A DNA stretch of 37,864 bases from a virus. Each line of letters starts with the position of its first letter. Positions within the stretch are counted from its first letter, which is position 1. Under the pieces are notes generated by a model that was not told the origin of the DNA, searched no databases, and saw only the letters and a program-made list of their open reading frames with translations. This document shows positions 14,316-23,108 of this stretch, in pieces. The translations under genes were made by a program, and so were the position numbers. Location: positions 1-37,864 of IMG/VR virus record IMGVR_UViG_3300022752_005533. One strand, 5' to 3'.

Positions 14316-15193
14316 ACTTTCTCCGCTGCTATATAATGCATATCAGCTTTACCTGATGGTACGCAGTTAAAAACTTTTGCTTCATGTTCAGACATTATGC
14401 CCTCCATTGCTCTACCATTTATAGTTACGCAATGGTGAGAACCGTGAATGTATCCGAAGTCATGAATAACTTGTATTCTACTTGGATCACTAAAAGCCTT
14501 AAGACAAATACCATGTACAGGCGCATCTCCCCATCTATTAATTAAAAATTCTTTATCATTGGTTAATTCATTTAGAAATTTTTGAACGTCATTTTGTAAG
14601 AAAAAATCTACCCTTGCAGCATATAAATTAGTATAAGGAGCCCATAGAGTAGTTTGATCATAATCATCCGCTTTCCATTTTCCTACAAGCAATTTTTCCA
14701 CTGCTTGTGGTAGTGTTTCATTTGATAGATCATGATATTCATGCGTATATCTAGACGGCATATAATCTAAATTGTGATCTTTCATATATTCAAAAATATC
14801 ATAATTTAATTCGCCGATCATAGCATCTTCATCTACACGTAAAATATAATCATAATTCTTAACATAATTCCAAATTTTTATAGAATGAAAACGACACATT
14901 AATCTATAACCTAAATGAAATCTATGATCTCTCACTTCATTCATATGTATTGTCATAGGCCATTTGAAATCTATACCGATGTCAACAAATTTTACTATAG
15001 AATTTTTTTCATAACTTAAAATAAATTGTTTATGTTCCTCAGTAATATTTCCCTCATGAAATATTAACAAAGGATATTCTTGTTTCATTCTTTTATTGAA
15101 ATTTTCATAGATATGAGCATTACGTCTAATCAAGGTCTCGTAAAACTGAGGATGCTGATATCCTTTAGTTAATAATACTATAGCTGCTTTCAT
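14312..15193 (-). CDS. GT15-like mannosyltransferase
   Basis: 293 residues. GYRLMCRFHSIKIWNYV then YDYILRVDEDAMI (RVDEDA 119-124), and INRWGDAPVHGICLKAF (RWGDAPVH 220-227) are the signature stretches of GT15, the Kre2/Mnt1 alpha-1,2-mannosyltransferase family best known from fungal Golgi. Fungal members use GDP-mannose, which is also the substrate of Gmd here. No signal anchor is present, so it is a cytoplasmic version. It overlaps the GT10 gene by 4 bases. Activity and acceptor are inferred from family only. Confidence 0.78.
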   Translation of the reverse strand: MKAAIVLLTKGYQHPQFYETLIRRNAHIYENFNKRMKQEYPLLIFHEGNITEEHKQFILSYEKNSIVKFVDIGIDFKWPMTIHMNEVRDHRFHLGYRLMCRFHSIKIWNYVKNYDYILRVDEDAMIGELNYDIFEYMKDHNLDYMPSRYTHEYHDLSNETLPQAVEKLLVGKWKADDYDQTTLWAPYTNLYAARVDFFLQNDVQKFLNELTNDKEFLINRWGDAPVHGICLKAFSDPSRIQVIHDFGYIHGSHHCVTINGRAMEGIMSEHEAKVFNCVPSGKADMHYIAAEKV

Positions 15194-15200
15194 TGTTTTC

Positions 15201-16109
15201 TCAAATATTTACTATTGCGCTTAAGATATTGATTTTATCCTGATCTGTTAGGTTCCTATTGTTAATAATAGGAACCGCAGTATATTTACACTTCAATGCT
15301 AATCCATTGGACATGGTTTCCATAATAGTATCATATGCAGGATTTTTAGTATTAAAAGAAATAAATGTCTTATTCTCATTCATAAAGTTGTCATAGGTTT
15401 CACAAAATACATATGGACCAGAATTTTTTCCAATAATAACATCACAAAATCTACTTAGATATGAAACTTCCAATAAGTCTGTTTCACCCACGTCTCCAAT
15501 GATATCTTTAGTATAGATAATATTATCTACATCTTTACTTATGTTATCTGTACAAATAAAATGCACATCTGGGTTTTCTTCTGCCAATGCTACGATATAC
15601 TCTTCCATATTACCAGCAAAAGATTGACCTGAATTAGGATTATTATTACAAATTAGCATTCTTCCCTCAGGTTGGTTGTTTTCAATATAGTAGTCTATAC
15701 CTTCTTTATCTATAAAGTTATAATTGATTCTTGGCAGATACTCTTCTTTAGAATTAAGTAATTTAATGTTACAACCAAACACGTCATTTATTTTATTAAA
15801 GATAATACTCCATCCCTCATAAATTGTATGCATATTAATACCACCATGCTTACAGAATATATCCCAATCACATCCAACCCAGGTATTAACAAATAATGTA
15901 TCTCCCTGCTCATAAAATTTTTGTTTATGATTTAATTGGGAGGGAACACCCGTATGACTTATTCCAAACTCATTAGTTAACTTACTAGGATTATAGTGCT
16001 TATATTCGAACTCAAAATTAGATAATTCTCGCATCACTTGTTTAACATACTCTTTCTGAGTATGCATGTCGCCTCTGTGATAATGATTGAAAAATACTAT
16101 TTTAGGCAT
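15201..16109 (-). CDS. GT-B-like protein of the glycan island
   Basis: 302 residues. KIVFFNHYHRGDMHTQKEYVKQV at the N-terminus has the glycine-poor first loop of a GT-B Rossmann fold, and the C-terminal half has PDVHFICTDN, YLSRFCDVIIGKNSGPYVFCETYDN, which looks like the donor-binding segment of GT9/GT-B enzymes (I-G-x-x-SG). Several His and Asp residues near residues 8-16 could be catalytic. I do not assign a family. It is flanked by the GT15-like gene and a DUF6165-like gene. Confidence 0.55.
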   Translation of the reverse strand: MPKIVFFNHYHRGDMHTQKEYVKQVMRELSNFEFEYKHYNPSKLTNEFGISHTGVPSQLNHKQKFYEQGDTLFVNTWVGCDWDIFCKHGGINMHTIYEGWSIIFNKINDVFGCNIKLLNSKEEYLPRINYNFIDKEGIDYYIENNQPEGRMLICNNNPNSGQSFAGNMEEYIVALAEENPDVHFICTDNISKDVDNIIYTKDIIGDVGETDLLEVSYLSRFCDVIIGKNSGPYVFCETYDNFMNENKTFISFNTKNPAYDTIMETMSNGLALKCKYTAVPIINNRNLTDQDKINILSAIVNI

Positions 16110-16458
16110 TTTCTACACCTTTGTATAATTTAACAGAATCCTCACGTAAAGATTTTCCCGACCTAATTGAGTTTTCAACTAAAGCATTAATTGCTTGAAC
16201 ATATTTAGGACGTTTCACTTTAAAACATATATCAATTTTTCTTTTTAATGCTGCAACCTCTTCATTAGTTTCTGCTGCTTGAATAGCATCTTCTAGCATC
16301 CAAGTGCGAATATGAAGAATAGCTAATTTTTCAATAACTTCACCTAACGAATCTGTTTCAATATATTCAACATCAGGAGGGTTACCTTTTGCTTCAGACA
16401 AAACAATATCAATAGTTGTTTCTAAAAATTTATCTACAACATCTGCAAATTTAGTCAT
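16102..16458 (-). CDS. Small helical protein related to the DUF6165-like gene
   Basis: 118 residues, all predicted helix. SLGEVIEKLAILHIRTWML parallels SIGELIDKLTILEIKKEQL of the 8595-8978 product. KRPKYVQAINALVE is a basic second helix. No metal or nucleotide motif is seen. It overlaps the GT-B-like gene by 8 bases and the ColD-like gene by 1 base, so it belongs to the same transcript. Function unknown. Confidence 0.55.
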   Translation of the reverse strand: MTKFADVVDKFLETTIDIVLSEAKGNPPDVEYIETDSLGEVIEKLAILHIRTWMLEDAIQAAETNEEVAALKRKIDICFKVKRPKYVQAINALVENSIRSGKSLREDSVKLYKGVENA

Positions 16459-17639
16459 TAAATTTCCCTAATAATTTCTCTTAAAAAGTCCATATCATAT
16501 CTAGATACAAAATGGTTATTACCAATATAAACGCCCTGCGTATGAATAATCTGAGCGTTAGGAATTTTACGCTCTGTTTCCATTTTATAGTTTTTCAAAA
16601 ATGGTTGCGATAATAGATTTCCAGCAACCACGGGCCTATACTCTACTCCATATTCTTTAAATTTTTTCTTCATACGTAAATTAATTTCTTTTGATTTACA
16701 AATAAAGGGAAAACAAAAACTACTATTGCCTGTTTCATATTCATGAGAATAAAATAAATCAAGATTGTCATTTACAATTTTAACGTATTCAATATAGTTG
16801 CTGCGTCTTGCCTTAACCATACTATCAAGTCTAGTCAATTGAGATAATCCTAGAACTGCGCAAATTTCATGGTTTCTAAAATTATACCCATCAGTCTGAA
16901 AAATAAATTGCGGATCAATCTCTGGGCTTAGTTTCTTGTACTTTTCAAACTCTATTGATTCTCTAGCAAGACCATGACTTCTTTTCATTCTCATTAGATC
17001 ATAAAGCTCGATATCATTAGTGGTAACCATGCCGCCTTCAATAGTAGACATATGATGTCCGAAGTAAAAACTAAAGGTAGCCCCTAAAGAATCATTACCT
17101 ACTCGTATTTGTTTTTCGTCTCTACAACCATGTGATTCGCATACGTCGTCAATAATCAAAGCTTTAGGGAAAATTTCCTTTAGCTTAGTATTTTCTGCAG
17201 GAAATCCTAGCAGATGAGTAACAAAGATGAGTTTTATGTCTCTATGTTTTTTCGCTATCAGTTTAGCTTCATCTAAATCAAAACTATAATTCTGCATATT
17301 AACATCGCAGAACACAGGTGTCAACCCTAATTGAATAATTGGAGCAACATTGGTCATCCAGGTACAGGCAGGCAGTAATACTTTATCGCCCCTTTTTAAT
17401 CTATACTTATCTATAACAGCTGCAACAAGAAGAAAATTAGCAGTACTACCATTGGATACATATATAGATTTATGATTGTTAAGTGTATTCTCTGCTAACC
17501 ATTCACTCCATTTATTTTCAAACTCTTTTACTTTTTCACCATATGTAAATCTTTTAGCAGTTAAACAAAAATATGCCATTTTAATTCTGTCACCCACAGT
17601 GATAGTCTCACCCATCAGAGGCCATCTTTTATTGTTCAT
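16458..17639 (-). CDS. colD: ColD-like GDP-4-keto-6-deoxymannose 3-dehydratase
   Basis: 393 residues, DegT/DnrJ/EryC1 fold type I PLP enzyme. The usual PLP-binding Lys is replaced: the motif is SFYFGHHMSTIEGG with His195 at the Lys position, as in ColD (FYSHHIATMEGG) and the E1 3-dehydratases that use PLP without a Schiff base. Other ColD-like stretches are GSTANFLLVAAV, EYRPVVAGNLL and the closing GVYIGNNH. ColD removes the 3-hydroxyl of GDP-4-keto-6-deoxy-D-mannose, using glutamate to regenerate PMP. It sits between ColC-like and small helical genes and downstream of gmd, which makes its substrate. The His at the Lys site excludes an ordinary aminotransferase. Confidence 0.85.
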   Translation of the reverse strand: MNNKRWPLMGETITVGDRIKMAYFCLTAKRFTYGEKVKEFENKWSEWLAENTLNNHKSIYVSNGSTANFLLVAAVIDKYRLKRGDKVLLPACTWMTNVAPIIQLGLTPVFCDVNMQNYSFDLDEAKLIAKKHRDIKLIFVTHLLGFPAENTKLKEIFPKALIIDDVCESHGCRDEKQIRVGNDSLGATFSFYFGHHMSTIEGGMVTTNDIELYDLMRMKRSHGLARESIEFEKYKKLSPEIDPQFIFQTDGYNFRNHEICAVLGLSQLTRLDSMVKARRSNYIEYVKIVNDNLDLFYSHEYETGNSSFCFPFICKSKEINLRMKKKFKEYGVEYRPVVAGNLLSQPFLKNYKMETERKIPNAQIIHTQGVYIGNNHFVSRYDMDFLREIIREI

Positions 17640-18562
17640 ACTTTGTTCTCTTTAAACCATTTGATTGTTCTTACCAGGCCCTCTTCAAACGACACTTTAG
17701 GTTTCCACCCCATACCAAATAATTTACTGGAATCCATTTTCCTTCTTGGCGATCCGTTAGGTAAACTAGTATCCCAAAATACCTTCCCCGTATAGCCTAT
17801 CTCATTTTGAATAATTTTAACTAAATCTTTAATAGTTATTTCAATATCACTTCCCACATTAATAATATCGGGACTATCATAGTTATTCATTAGAAACACG
17901 CAAGCATCCGCCAAATCATCACAATATAAGAATTCTCTTTTAGGAGAACCATCGCCCCAAGCAACTATACCCGGCTCATTGTTTACCTTGGCATTATAGT
18001 ATTTAGTAATCATCCCGGGAATAACATGACATCGATCTGGATTGAAGTTATCGTTGGGACCATATAAATTTGCTGGCATTAAACTTATAGTGTTAAAACC
18101 ATACTGTCTAGTATAATATTCGCACATTCTTAGACCAGCTATTTTAGCTAAGGCATACCCCTCATTAGTAGGTTCTAATTTGCCAGACATGAGATACTCC
18201 TCTTTGATTGGCTGCTCAGTAATTTTAGGATAAATACAAGAAGAACCTAAAAATAATAATTTTTTTACTTTATATCGATATGCTGCATCTATAACATTGG
18301 ATTGTATCATTAAATTGTCATAGATAAATTCCGCAGGAACTGTTTTATTGTAATTAATGCCTCCAACCTTTGCGGCTGCTAGAAAAACATATTCTGGTCT
18401 AGTGTATTTGAAGTAAGTATCAACTTCTTCTTGGTTTCGCAAATCAACAGAAGATTTAGCTACAGTAACAAAATTATGATATCCTTCACTACGTAATTTT
18501 CTTACCAAAGCCGAACCAACTAAACCATTCCCTGCCACATATATTTTACTATTTTTATCCAT
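17636..18562 (-). CDS. Second GDP-fucose-synthase-like SDR, probable ColC
   Basis: 308 residues, clearly homologous to the 10186-11109 product. All five catalytic positions are kept: Ser107, Cys109 (GSSC), Tyr136, Lys140 (YALAK), His179 (RCHVIP). The NADPH loop is one residue shorter, AGNGLVGS, giving a plain GxGxxG. Two fucose synthases would be redundant; ColC, the 5-epimerase/4-reductase that finishes GDP-L-colitose, is a member of this family. This gene lies directly between gmd and the ColD-like gene, so ColC is the better call. A second GDP-fucose synthase cannot be excluded from sequence alone. Confidence 0.72.
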   Translation of the reverse strand: MDKNSKIYVAGNGLVGSALVRKLRSEGYHNFVTVAKSSVDLRNQEEVDTYFKYTRPEYVFLAAAKVGGINYNKTVPAEFIYDNLMIQSNVIDAAYRYKVKKLLFLGSSCIYPKITEQPIKEEYLMSGKLEPTNEGYALAKIAGLRMCEYYTRQYGFNTISLMPANLYGPNDNFNPDRCHVIPGMITKYYNAKVNNEPGIVAWGDGSPKREFLYCDDLADACVFLMNNYDSPDIINVGSDIEITIKDLVKIIQNEIGYTGKVFWDTSLPNGSPRRKMDSSKLFGMGWKPKVSFEEGLVRTIKWFKENKV

Positions 18563-19562
18563 TAAGGCACATATCCTCAGCTAATGAGAAGATATCATGA
18601 TCTGGTTTCCATCCTAAAACTTCTCTAGCTTTAGATGAGTCACCGAGTAATTGCTCTACTTCTGCAGGTCTAAAATATTTTTTATCTACGGCAATAACTT
18701 TTCTACCTGAAATCGTATCTATCCCTACTTCATTTAGGCCCACGCCTTCCCATTCAATGTTCATGTTAAAATAGGAAGCTGCCAATTCTGCAAAAAATCT
18801 AACTGAATACATCTTACCAGTAGCAATAACAAAATCTTCTGGTTTATCTCTTTGAAGCATGAGCCACATAGCATTCACATAATCTTTAGCATGCCCCCAA
18901 TCTCTTTTAGCATTCAAATTTCCCATTAAAATAGGTTGATTTGTTTTGCCCTGCTGAATTGCCTTTAATCCTTGAACAATTTTTTGAGTAACAAATGTGT
19001 GTCCCCTTCTCGGTGATTCATGATTAAACAAAATACCAGAACAAGCAAACATATCATAAGCTTCTCTATAATTTTTAACTATCCAATAGGCATATAGTTT
19101 AGCAACACCATATGGGGAACGAGGATAAAAAGGAGTGGTTTCCTTCTGAGGTATTTCTTGAACCAATCCATATAATTCAGAAGTAGATGCTTGATAAATT
19201 TTAACATCTTTTTCCAAACCAAGAAGTCTTATCGATTCCAAAATCTTAAGAGTACCTAACGCATCTACATGACCAGTATATTCGGGGGTTTCAAAAGAAA
19301 CCTTTACATGGCTTTGTGCGGCTAAATTATAAATTTCTTGAACAGGATATTGTTTTAGAATCGTCATTAAAGACAAAGAATCAGTAACATCGCCATAGTG
19401 TAACTTGAGATTTTTATTGTAGTAGATATGATCTATACGACTCGTATTGATACTAGAAGATCTACGAATAACACCATGTACTTCGTAACCCTTCTGTAAA
19501 AGCAGCTCTGCTAGATATGACCCATCTTGCCCAGTTATGCCGGTGATAAGAGCTTTTTTCAT
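18555..19562 (-). CDS. gmd: GDP-mannose 4,6-dehydratase
   Basis: 335 residues, close to the usual 320-370. [20 protein letters not shown] opens the NADP-binding fold; [16 protein letters not shown] is the Gmd-specific segment; SELYGL and YGVAK (the catalytic Tyr-x-x-x-Lys) follow, then [15 protein letters not shown]. It makes GDP-4-keto-6-deoxy-D-mannose, the branch point to GDP-fucose (10186-11109) and to GDP-colitose (16458-18562). It heads the leftward glycan operon, directly downstream of a TATAAATA late promoter at 19596-19603. GDP-mannose itself must come from the host, as no GDP-mannose synthesis gene is seen. Confidence 0.95.
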   Translation of the reverse strand: MKKALITGITGQDGSYLAELLLQKGYEVHGVIRRSSSINTSRIDHIYYNKNLKLHYGDVTDSLSLMTILKQYPVQEIYNLAAQSHVKVSFETPEYTGHVDALGTLKILESIRLLGLEKDVKIYQASTSELYGLVQEIPQKETTPFYPRSPYGVAKLYAYWIVKNYREAYDMFACSGILFNHESPRRGHTFVTQKIVQGLKAIQQGKTNQPILMGNLNAKRDWGHAKDYVNAMWLMLQRDKPEDFVIATGKMYSVRFFAELAASYFNMNIEWEGVGLNEVGIDTISGRKVIAVDKKYFRPAEVEQLLGDSSKAREVLGWKPDHDIFSLAEDMCLNG

Positions 19563-19595
19563 TTCAAGTCCTATAATAAAATAATAATATTCTTA

Positions 19596-19603
19596 TATTT
19601 ATA
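19596..19603 (-). promoter_or_regulatory. T4-type late promoter for the glycan island
   Basis: Exact TATAAATA on the minus strand, 34 bases before the gmd start and immediately after the terminator of the CobS-like gene. It implies that the 12-kb run of sugar genes is transcribed late by gp55-programmed polymerase. Confidence 0.7.
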
Positions 19604-19609
19604 AACAGT

Positions 19610-19634
19610 AAAGGGGCACAGTGTGTGCCCCTTT
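19610..19634 (-). terminator. Terminator hairpin after the CobS-like gene
   Basis: Perfect 11-bp stem (AAAGGGGCACA with TGTGCCCCTTT) and a 3-base loop, 18 bases after the stop at 19652. On the minus strand the trailing run is only CTTTACTGTTT, so the U-tract is weak. It separates the CobS-like transcript from the late gmd operon. Confidence 0.75.
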
Positions 19635-19651
19635 TATAAAAGTTATTCTAA

Positions 19652-20806
19652 TTAGAAAGGAATTTCTTCATCAATTTTTATTTCTTGCTCAGTTGGAATA
19701 TTCTCAGTCGAGGATTTATTATCCATTTTACTATATAAATCCATAAAAGCAGTCTTTGTATCGCTATCAAATCTATTAATACAAAGATTAATTGCCTTTT
19801 GCCTATCATTAAATACTGCAAAAGCTTTTACAATGTGTACTAGGCGTCTTGTGGAAATCAATTCATCAATTGCTCCTTCCATAAAAGTTTTACGAATTAC
19901 CTCAGCCCAGTTTACTAATTTATCTGCAAAATCCTCATCAGTACACTCTGCAGTTTGCATATTATTGATAATAATTTTGCGTTCTATTACCGGTGTAGGA
20001 TATTCCTGTTCAACAGTTACGGGGAATCGCTCAAGAAAAGCATCATCTAAAATCTGTGCTGCAATGTATTTTCCATCATCTGTTCCTCGCCCTTTGGTGT
20101 TAGCAGTCGCAATTACATTAAATCCTTTAGAAGGATAAACTATTTCCCCTGTTTTCTTAAGAAAGAAAGGTTTGCCTTCTAAAATACCTTGAATGCACAT
20201 TAATTTATTACTACCTCGATCAATCTCATCAATAAGCAAAACTGCTCCCCTTCTCATTGCTGTAATGACAGGGCCTTCACGAAATACAACATTACCATCA
20301 ACTAAAGTATTTCCTCCAACCAGATCGTCCTCATCTGTTTCAATACTAATGTTGATACGAAGACATTCTCGTTTTAACTTCGCACAAACTTGTTCAACCA
20401 TAGTAGTCTTACCGTTACCAGTTAGACCAGTAATAAAGACAGGATAAAATAATCCCTGTCTAATAATCATTTCTAAATCTTTGAAGAAACCAAACGGTAC
20501 ATAAGTTTCATCTTTGTCTGGAATAAGATTATCCACATCTTGTAACATTTTCTTTTGTTTCATAGGTATAACGGATGCAGATAGTGCAGGCTGAGCGATA
20601 TCGTTTGTCACATTGTTGGCACCATCAAGATTAAAACCAATTACCCCCTTACTTACTCGGTATTCTTCACCGTTTACTAACCAGTTGGGGACAGATTCAT
20701 TTTTATCTTTAAAATATTTAATAAGTTGTTTACGTTCAACAGTTGAACCAAATACTTGTTTAAGTGATTCGAGAATACTAGTTTTGTGTGTTTCAGAAAA
20801 TTTCAT
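19652..20806 (-). CDS. cobS: CobS/MoxR-like AAA+ ATPase
   Basis: 384 residues. An N-terminal region (1-100) is followed by the AAA+ core with Walker A GLTGNGKTT (127-134), EDDLVGG, Walker B AVLLIDEIDRG, FNVIATANTKGRGTDDG (sensor 1) and LDDAFLERF (arginine finger). This layout is that of the phage CobS family, named after the cobaltochelatase subunit and common in cyanophages, and of MoxR chaperones. A cobalt-chelatase role is not established for phage versions. It lies next to a VWA/CobT-like gene, the classical MoxR-VWA pair for remodelling a protein target. It has its own promoter at 20829-20857. Confidence 0.85.
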   Translation of the reverse strand: MKFSETHKTSILESLKQVFGSTVERKQLIKYFKDKNESVPNWLVNGEEYRVSKGVIGFNLDGANNVTNDIAQPALSASVIPMKQKKMLQDVDNLIPDKDETYVPFGFFKDLEMIIRQGLFYPVFITGLTGNGKTTMVEQVCAKLKRECLRINISIETDEDDLVGGNTLVDGNVVFREGPVITAMRRGAVLLIDEIDRGSNKLMCIQGILEGKPFFLKKTGEIVYPSKGFNVIATANTKGRGTDDGKYIAAQILDDAFLERFPVTVEQEYPTPVIERKIIINNMQTAECTDEDFADKLVNWAEVIRKTFMEGAIDELISTRRLVHIVKAFAVFNDRQKAINLCINRFDSDTKTAFMDLYSKMDNKSSTENIPTEQEIKIDEEIPF

Positions 20807-20828
20807 AATATAGCTCCACTAAAATTAA

Positions 20829-20857
20829 ATTTTAAATTAATTTGATTAGAATGTCAA
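20829..20857 (-). promoter_or_regulatory. Early-type promoter for the CobS-like gene
   Basis: Minus strand: TTGACA (20852-20857), 17-base spacer, TAAAAT (20829-20834). The -35 overlaps the stop codon of the VWA gene and lies in TTGCTTGACA, shared with the promoters at 2609 and 23079. A second TTGACA lies 13 bases upstream. Confidence 0.8.
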
Positions 20858-23028
20858 GCAATCTTGTCAATAAAATTATTAAGAAGAATTCTATTCAAAA
20901 TTTTATTCTTTTGAAACTTAATGAATTCTTTAATTACCTCTTTTTTGGTATTATCAGATTTAACATCCAATTCATTGTCCAAAATTTTCAAATCCTTTCC
21001 AGATACTAGAAAATAGCTATCGTACCCAGTTCCTTCTAGTAAAAAGTATTTATTTTTTCTCATATTTTTCATAACATCATCTAAATTCAATTCCTGCCCA
21101 TATTGGCGCGCTAAATAATTGATACTATATCTAGGACTAGACTCCATTATATAGTAACCAACTAATCTCGTATTGGCAATTAGCTTAAGCATTCTAAGAA
21201 GAGCAGATGTTGTTTGCTCTTCTGGCTTTGCAAATACTGTTATTCCTGTTTTTCTATCTTTAAGAACTAGATTATATTTAAAATGGCCCGCTACATGTTT
21301 CATACTATTTCTACCATTTTCTGTAAAAATAGTATTCATGGGAGAACCATCTCCATCTGTTAGAAAAATGGTATTCACAACATCTAGTTTGCATGCAGTT
21401 TTAAAGGCTTCTACAAATCTTGTGGCAACAATAATTGTTTCATTTAAAGGTGTGCCACTCAAGGACCATCCGTCGGGGATACAACCTTGTCTTCCTCGTA
21501 GTATAAATCTTTCATCGTAAGATAAATTACGATTTTTTTCATAAATTCTACCAATTTGTAATAATCTAATTTGAGCTTTTCTATAATCTTGATTTGACAT
21601 TCGATAAGAAAGTAAATTCATTAAAGAAAAATTAAAAGAATCTACATACAAATCTTTAGGCAAGCTTGAAAATTTATATGAATCAACTTTATTAGTATTC
21701 GAATTGCTATCTAAATTAAATAGAAGAGATTTTCTAGTATCAGTGAATGCAAACACTTCAAAAGGTATTTTAACTTTTCTGCAAAAATCTGCCAACACTA
21801 AAGTTTGTTCAAGAGTAGACTCCATATTATTGCTCATAGAGCCCGACCAATCAACAAACATTACCATGCCGTGATTTTTACCATTTGGTATTTTAGTTAC
21901 ACGTTTAAATAAATCTTCCTTTAGTTTATAAGACCATACTTTATCAACATCTAATTCACCAGTTTTAGAAACAGATGCTCTGGCATATTGTGCAGCATTT
22001 CTTTTGAGTTCAAATTCTTTTACCAGATACATAATAAACTTATGATTCTTTTCCTTATATTCTAGTATTAAAGTACCCTCATTAAAAGTTAAACTTTCCT
22101 TTTTTAATAATTCAAGATTAGAAGATCCTATAGATGAGAAATTGAGTTTTACAATTTCCTCATAGTTATCAAAGGATGAGAAATCAGTTTTAGAATATAA
22201 TTTTTTATAATCAATAATGAAATCTTTATAATCAAATTCTGGTAGATACGCATATACGTATGGATAGATTTCACCGGAGAGTAATTTGGACTCGTTTTCT
22301 CTAAAATTTCTATCGGTCAGAGACTCGGGATCAAAATCGCATCCCCCTGATCTATCAGGCAATTCTTCATTCCCCTCATTATCTGTATCTTCATACTCTT
22401 CAGAATATTCTTCCTCTCCAGATAAATCTTCACTATAAAACATATCATCGAAAGAAGTAGTAGGTTGTTCTTTTGAATATTGATATAACTCTGATGCCAG
22501 TTGATACACATCATCCCAAGTTTGAAGATTATCCATCCTATCTAAAAAATGTTTTTCTTCGGTTTTGAAAGGTATATTCAAAAAATGTCCAATCTTATAG
22601 TGTAGATTAATTCTGTCTATAAGTTGCAGACTCGTAACTGGTCTTTCTTTTACACCAAAGAAATCCCTTTCCATAAGTTCTTTGTATGCCTTATAAAATG
22701 GGCCTCTAAGACCAGGATATCGATTTTTTATACGTTTTTCAATACGAGCATCCTCTACAACATTAAGAAAAGATTTGAATCCTCTTCCTTTTTCCTCAAT
22801 AGCATTGTGCCAACCTTTAGGGGGAGTTTCCCAAGCATGACCGACCTCATGGCCAACCAATAAATCATACAAATCCGAGGACATCTCTCGCCAAATAGGA
22901 AGAGTAAGAACACGATTTATTGGATCAAACATCGCTGTATGTACTTTTCGATGTTCTACAGTAAGATTTTCTTGCGCCAATAGTTTAGCAAGAACTGATT
23001 TGGTGTTGGATATATTTGCAATAGACAT
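20854..23028 (-). CDS. CobT-like VWA protein with an N-terminal HEVGH motif
   Basis: 724 residues from the ATG at 23028 (MSIANISNTKS), preceded by AGGAG. A longer frame would start at a TTG that is the -35 box itself, so it is rejected. The N-terminal part has VGHEVGHAW (HEXXH, His60-Glu61-His64) and LNVVEDARIEKRI (about 88-100), the layout of a zincin with a downstream acidic ligand, as also in CobT-like proteins. An acidic linker (197-232) follows, then a VWA domain with the MIDAS motif DWSGS (393-397). With the CobS-like ATPase it should form a MoxR/VWA remodelling or metal-insertion machine. Whether the HEXXH is a working protease is unknown. Confidence 0.8.
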   Translation of the reverse strand: MSIANISNTKSVLAKLLAQENLTVEHRKVHTAMFDPINRVLTLPIWREMSSDLYDLLVGHEVGHAWETPPKGWHNAIEEKGRGFKSFLNVVEDARIEKRIKNRYPGLRGPFYKAYKELMERDFFGVKERPVTSLQLIDRINLHYKIGHFLNIPFKTEEKHFLDRMDNLQTWDDVYQLASELYQYSKEQPTTSFDDMFYSEDLSGEEEYSEEYEDTDNEGNEELPDRSGGCDFDPESLTDRNFRENESKLLSGEIYPYVYAYLPEFDYKDFIIDYKKLYSKTDFSSFDNYEEIVKLNFSSIGSSNLELLKKESLTFNEGTLILEYKEKNHKFIMYLVKEFELKRNAAQYARASVSKTGELDVDKVWSYKLKEDLFKRVTKIPNGKNHGMVMFVDWSGSMSNNMESTLEQTLVLADFCRKVKIPFEVFAFTDTRKSLLFNLDSNSNTNKVDSYKFSSLPKDLYVDSFNFSLMNLLSYRMSNQDYRKAQIRLLQIGRIYEKNRNLSYDERFILRGRQGCIPDGWSLSGTPLNETIIVATRFVEAFKTACKLDVVNTIFLTDGDGSPMNTIFTENGRNSMKHVAGHFKYNLVLKDRKTGITVFAKPEEQTTSALLRMLKLIANTRLVGYYIMESSPRYSINYLARQYGQELNLDDVMKNMRKNKYFLLEGTGYDSYFLVSGKDLKILDNELDVKSDNTKKEVIKEFIKFQKNKILNRILLNNFIDKIA

Positions 23029-23050
23029 ACCTACTCCTTTAATATACCTT

Positions 23051-23079
23051 ATTATATAATAGGAAGTATTACCTGTCAA
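23051..23079 (-). promoter_or_regulatory. Consensus promoter for the VWA gene
   Basis: Minus strand: TTGACA (23074-23079), 17-base spacer, TATAAT (23051-23056). The start codon at 23028 is 22 bases downstream of the -10. It shares GATTGCTTGACA with the promoter at 20857. Confidence 0.9.
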
Positions 23080-23108
23080 GCAATCATAAAACCTTTATTT
23101 TCAATATT

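Noticed and set aside
16458-17639. Ordinary sugar aminotransferase (perosamine synthase type)
   Set aside because: The PLP-binding Lys is His, which excludes the usual Schiff-base aminotransferase mechanism.
23029-23079. N-terminal extension of the VWA protein to a TTG at 23079
   Set aside because: The TTG is the first codon of the TTGACA -35 box and the -10 box lies inside the extension; the ATG at 23028 has an AGGAG site.
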